This document shows, piece after piece, positions 4,411 through 6,751 of a stretch of DNA of 6,751 bases (position 1 is its first letter; each line of letters opens with the position of its first letter). The DNA is from an uncultured Campylobacter sp. (GTDB taxonomy: Bacteria; Campylobacterota; Campylobacteria; Campylobacterales; Campylobacteraceae): contig NZ_CALHIK010000058.1 of the NCBI RefSeq assembly GCF_938030785.1, positions 1 through 6,751 of the forward strand, read 5' to 3'. The translations under genes and the position numbers were made by a program. The notes under the pieces were generated by a model that was not told the DNA's origin, made no database searches, and worked only from the letters and a program-made list of their open reading frames with translations.

Positions 4411-6078
4411 TTATAGATAGCCGTAAAGATGAGCGAAAATAAAGCCCACGCCGCACGACGTAAGCACGCCTATTAGACCGGGCAAGATAAAGCTGTGGTT
4501 GATGACGAATCTACCGATATGCGTAGTGCCCGAGCGGTCGAACTGGATTGCCGCAAGGTCGCTCGGATATGTAGGTAGGATATAGTATCCGTAGCAAGCC
4601 GGCGCGAATGCGATTATGAGGCCCGGATCGATACCGATGGTAACAGCGAGCGGAACAAAGGTCGCAACGGCGGCCGCCTGGGAATTTAGAAATTTACTGA
4701 TTAGCAGCGAAACTAGAATATAGGTCCACGGGTAGGCCTTGACAACCTCTCCCAAAGACGCCTTAAGCATCTCGATATGGGCGGTAAACATCGTCTCCGC
4801 CATCCATGAGATTCCATAGATCGCCACGAGCGCAACCATACCGCTGTGGAAAATTTCGTTTTTGGCGATGCTGCCCGCTTTTATGCCCGAAGCGATCATC
4901 ATAATGGACGCCGCTAGAAGCATGAAAATTTGAATGGTAAGAACCATATTTAAATTTGCGGTTTTCTTCATAGTATCTTTTACGACGATGCTTGCGTTTT
5001 CGATACTCTCGCTCTTATCGCCTGCGGTGATTACGACATTTCCGTCCTGAGCAACGATGCTTTGGGTAAGCTTTTTGTCTTTGTCGTAAATTTCGACGCT
5101 GTTAAATTTAGTAGCGTCTTTAGCTTTGGACTCTTTGACGTTTGAGATTACCTTGCCGCCCTCTACCGTAGAGACGACCTGACCGTCTTTAATCGTGATG
5201 TTTTTGACATCTTTTTTATCCACTACGATCTCTACGGATTTGCCCGGTGCGTTATTCGTCCATGCGGGGCGGAACTGCTTGTAGTATCCTAAGACCGCAA
5301 CCAGCGCGATAGTGGCTAAGAATATCCACATACATACCCATTTAATGGTAGCTAGCTTCTGTCCAAGCAGAGTAGTGCTTTCGCCATAGATATATTTTTT
5401 CTGCTCCGGATCTTTGATCTTTTCTTGGAATTCAGGGTCTTTATCCAGATCCTTACCTCTAAAGATCGACCACGTTCCGATTACGAGCATTCCGATAAAG
5501 GTAGAAGGGATAGTAAGCTTAAGTAGATCCAAATAGCTACTAAAGCCCTCGATATGCACGCCTTGACCCAGCAAGATCGCGACCATCGAAACTCCAGCTA
5601 CCGAAACGGGGCTAGCGATGATGGCAAGCTGAGATGAGATCGTAGATGCGGCCATCGGGCGCTCCGGGCGGACGTTGTTTTTAATCGCTACGTCGTAGAT
5701 AATCGGAAGCAGCGTATAGACGGTGTGTCCCGTTCCGCATAAAATCGTAAGCGTCCACGCAACCATAGGAGCGATGATACATATAAATTTAGGATGCTTT
5801 CTAAGAAGCTTTTCGGCAAGCTGAAGCATAACGTCAAGTCCGCCCGTAGCCTGTAGCGTCGCACTCGCTACGACGACGGCCAGGATGGTAAGAATAACGT
5901 CAACGGCGGGCTTTCCGGGTTGAAGCTTAAAGCCGAATACCAAAATTACAAGTCCTATGCCGCCTAAAATTCCAAGGGCCATACCGCCCTTTTTAGCGCC
6001 GTAGAACAGACAACCAAGCACGATTATTAATTGAATAATGAACTGCTTGAATTCAGACAAACTCGTCAGAAACTCCAT
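4411..6078 (-). CDS. dcuB: DcuB-type anaerobic C4-dicarboxylate transporter with extra periplasmic loop
   Basis: Inner-membrane exchanger of the Dcu family, normally bringing in fumarate, malate or aspartate and releasing succinate during fumarate respiration. The match to E. coli DcuB is close throughout: LFYGAKKGG, VDVILTILAVVVASATLQATGG, TLTILCGTGHTVYTLLPIIYDVAIKNN, RPERPMAAS, IASPVSVAGVS, FRGKDLDKDPEF, SKFLNSQAAAVA, and near the C-terminus PACYGYYILPTYPSDLAAIQFDRSGTTHIGRFVINHSFILPG. About a dozen hydrophobic segments are visible. It has 555 residues against about 446 in E. coli; the surplus is one hydrophilic block at about 271-375, between the helix at 247-266 and the helix at 378-397, described separately. 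The ATG has AAGGAG 5 bases upstream. Base composition is lower in GC and more even than in the lar genes, as for a well-expressed core gene. A dedicated promoter and a terminator make it a single-gene unit. DcuB rather than DcuA is judged from similarity only. Confidence 0.94.
   Translation of the reverse strand: MEFLTSLSEFKQFIIQLIIVLGCLFYGAKKGGMALGILGGIGLVILVFGFKLQPGKPAVDVILTILAVVVASATLQATGGLDVMLQLAEKLLRKHPKFICIIAPMVAWTLTILCGTGHTVYTLLPIIYDVAIKNNVRPERPMAASTISSQLAIIASPVSVAGVSMVAILLGQGVHIEGFSSYLDLLKLTIPSTFIGMLVIGTWSIFRGKDLDKDPEFQEKIKDPEQKKYIYGESTTLLGQKLATIKWVCMWIFLATIALVAVLGYYKQFRPAWTNNAPGKSVEIVVDKKDVKNITIKDGQVVSTVEGGKVISNVKESKAKDATKFNSVEIYDKDKKLTQSIVAQDGNVVITAGDKSESIENASIVVKDTMKKTANLNMVLTIQIFMLLAASIMMIASGIKAGSIAKNEIFHSGMVALVAIYGISWMAETMFTAHIEMLKASLGEVVKAYPWTYILVSLLISKFLNSQAAAVATFVPLAVTIGIDPGLIIAFAPACYGYYILPTYPSDLAAIQFDRSGTTHIGRFVINHSFILPGLIGVLTSCGVGFIFAHLYGYL
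4954..5268 (-). other. Hydrophilic insertion domain inside DcuB (about residues 271-375)
   Basis: This part of dcuB codes for about 100 residues rich in Lys, Asp, Val and Ile, with alternating short beta-like stretches such as SVEIVVDKKD, NITIKDGQVVSTVEGGKV, NSVEIYDKDKK, QDGNVVITAGDK and NASIVVKD. E. coli DcuB as I recall it passes from LRPSFGGKP almost directly to LSMVLVIQMFMLL here; this protein has FRPAWTNNAPGK, the insertion, then LNMVLTIQIFMLL. The reading frame is intact and flanking helices are normal. With the basic segment 207-245 placed in the cytoplasm by the positive-inside rule, the insertion lies in the periplasm. Its role is unknown. Confidence 0.75.
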
Positions 6079-6083
6079 CGTTT

Positions 6084-6138
6084 CTCCTTTATAAAAATTA
6101 AAACAAACTTTGGCGATTATACTAACTTTTTATTTAAA
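6084..6138 (-). promoter_or_regulatory. Promoter and ribosome site of dcuB
   Basis: On the minus strand: TTTAAATAAAA (6128-6138), 6 bases, a perfect TATAAT (6116-6121), then C and GCCAAA at the likely start of transcription (about 6109), and AAGGAG (6084-6089) 5 bases before the ATG. No -35 box, typical for Campylobacter. The arrangement closely resembles the lar promoter. I saw no convincing operator for a known regulator. Confidence 0.75.
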
Positions 6139-6253
6139 TAAAATTAAAGGGATGTTACAAATTTAAGATTTTATAAATTTGACGCCGAGCAAAGCGGGGT
6201 GCTTCTTTTCAAAAATTTAAAATTTTAATAAACTTGGCAAAGGCTTAAAATTT

Positions 6254-6259
6254 TATCAT
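6254..6259 (+). promoter_or_regulatory. Possible -10 box for the divergent plus-strand gene
   Basis: TATCAT preceded by a T/A-rich stretch (TTAAAATTTTATCAT) and about 60 bases before the ATG at 6322. A second TATCAT at 6298-6303 would start transcription almost on the ribosome site and is less likely. The region 6079-6321 between the two divergent genes contains no reading frame I would call a gene and no hairpin terminator. Confidence 0.3.
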
Positions 6260-6321
6260 AAGCGGGGCGTTAAACCGATTTTTAAGCGATATGGGAGTAT
6301 CATTTCCGTAGGGCAAATAAT

Positions 6322-6751
6322 ATGAAATTTTATAAATTCTGCATTAGTATTTTGATATTTTTATCGCAGGTTTGGGCGGATGCGGCAAGCTTCGATACCA
6401 ATGCTACGCTGCGCCTAAGCGCCTACGATGCGAGCGCGAAGCAGCTGCTTTTATACGATAAAAGCAGCGAGATAAAGCTTTTTGACGCAGCTAAATTTGA
6501 GATAAAATTTACTCAAAAATACAGCTACAACGAAATTTCGGCGCTCGCTTTTAACGAGGGCAAAATTTATCTGGCCTTTGCGGGCTCCGAAATCATCGTG
6601 CTTGATAGCGAGCTTAAATTTTTAAAAGCGCTAAAGACGGGGCGGAGCGAAACGGCGAGCATAGACGCGATCTACACCGCCGAGGGCGCGATTTACGCTT
6701 TGATAAATAAAAACGAATTGATTAAATTTGAACCCGCTGTGAGCGAACCGC
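6322..6751 (+). CDS. Secreted protein, probably beta-propeller (5' part only)
   Basis: The first 143 codons of a plus-strand gene running off the right edge. It begins with a clear Sec signal peptide: MKFYKF, a hydrophobic core CISILIFLSQ, and a likely cleavage after VWA (residues 17-19), with no lipobox. The mature part has repeating short strands of the kind seen in WD40/YVTN-like propellers: KQLLLYDKSSEIKLFDAA, NEGKIYLAFAGSEIIVLDSE and AEGAIYALINKNELIKFE, each pairing an 'x-I/L-Y-x' strand with a following 'x-I-x-L-F/D' strand. It should be periplasmic. The style recalls NapL, the propeller protein of epsilonproteobacterial nap operons, but there is no napB beside it here, so I do not name it. 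AGGG lies 8 bases before the ATG; an in-frame stop at 6283-6285 leaves no other start. It is transcribed away from dcuB. Confidence 0.75.
   Translation, partial: MKFYKFCISILIFLSQVWADAASFDTNATLRLSAYDASAKQLLLYDKSSEIKLFDAAKFEIKFTQKYSYNEISALAFNEGKIYLAFAGSEIIVLDSELKFLKALKTGRSETASIDAIYTAEGAIYALINKNELIKFEPAVSEP

Noticed and set aside
6159..6230. A/T palindromes around AAATTT and AAAATTTT in the dcuB upstream region as a possible operator or terminator
   Set aside because: The words are short, irregularly spaced and typical of the genome background; no GC stem with a T-run and no match to a known regulator site.
6232..6249. Possible sigma-54 promoter (TTGGCA at 6234-6239 then AAGGCTTAAAA)
   Set aside because: The -24 part matches, but 10 bases after the GG there is AA instead of the required GC, so the -12 element is missing.

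Overview
The window looks like a Campylobacter (Epsilonproteobacteria/Campylobacterota) chromosome segment. Signs are the dense scatter of AAATTT/TAAATTT words through otherwise GC-rich coding sequence, promoters with a good TATAAT -10 and an A/T-periodic upstream stretch but no -35 box, and a DcuB-type fumarate/succinate exchanger. The GC-rich coding suggests one of the higher-GC oral species (C. gracilis, C. rectus or C. showae type) rather than C. jejuni. The species is an inference.

Layout, right to left as most of it is transcribed (minus strand): dcuB (4411-6078) has its own promoter and ends in a clear Rho-independent terminator. After it a new promoter (TATAAT at 4295-4300, AGGAGG ribosome site) drives a compact operon larA - larC - larE - larB (4266 down to 279), followed 62 bases later by the 5' part of a DUF2809 membrane protein that runs off the left edge. 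On the plus strand at the right edge (6322 onward) starts a divergently transcribed gene for a secreted, probably beta-propeller protein.

The four lar genes are a full set for making and using the nickel-pincer nucleotide (NPN) cofactor. LarB carboxylates and hydrolyses nicotinic acid adenine dinucleotide, LarE inserts sulfur, LarC inserts nickel using CTP, and LarA is the NPN-dependent 2-hydroxyacid racemase/epimerase that holds the cofactor on a lysine. All the LarA cofactor and catalytic positions I could place by motif are present. The genes are packed with a 2-base gap, then 29- and 14-base overlaps, which implies translational coupling.

The most interesting points are (1) a lar operon placed directly behind a C4-dicarboxylate transporter and sharing a very similar promoter, which raises the possibility that this LarA acts on malate or another dicarboxylic hydroxyacid rather than lactate; and (2) a roughly 100-residue hydrophilic, beta-rich insertion in the DcuB homologue that should face the periplasm and is absent from E. 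coli DcuB as I recall it. No RNA genes, CRISPR arrays, insertion sequences or phage genes were seen. No gene-free stretch exceeds 300 bases; the longest are 6079-6321 (divergent promoter region) and 4267-4410 (terminator plus lar promoter).
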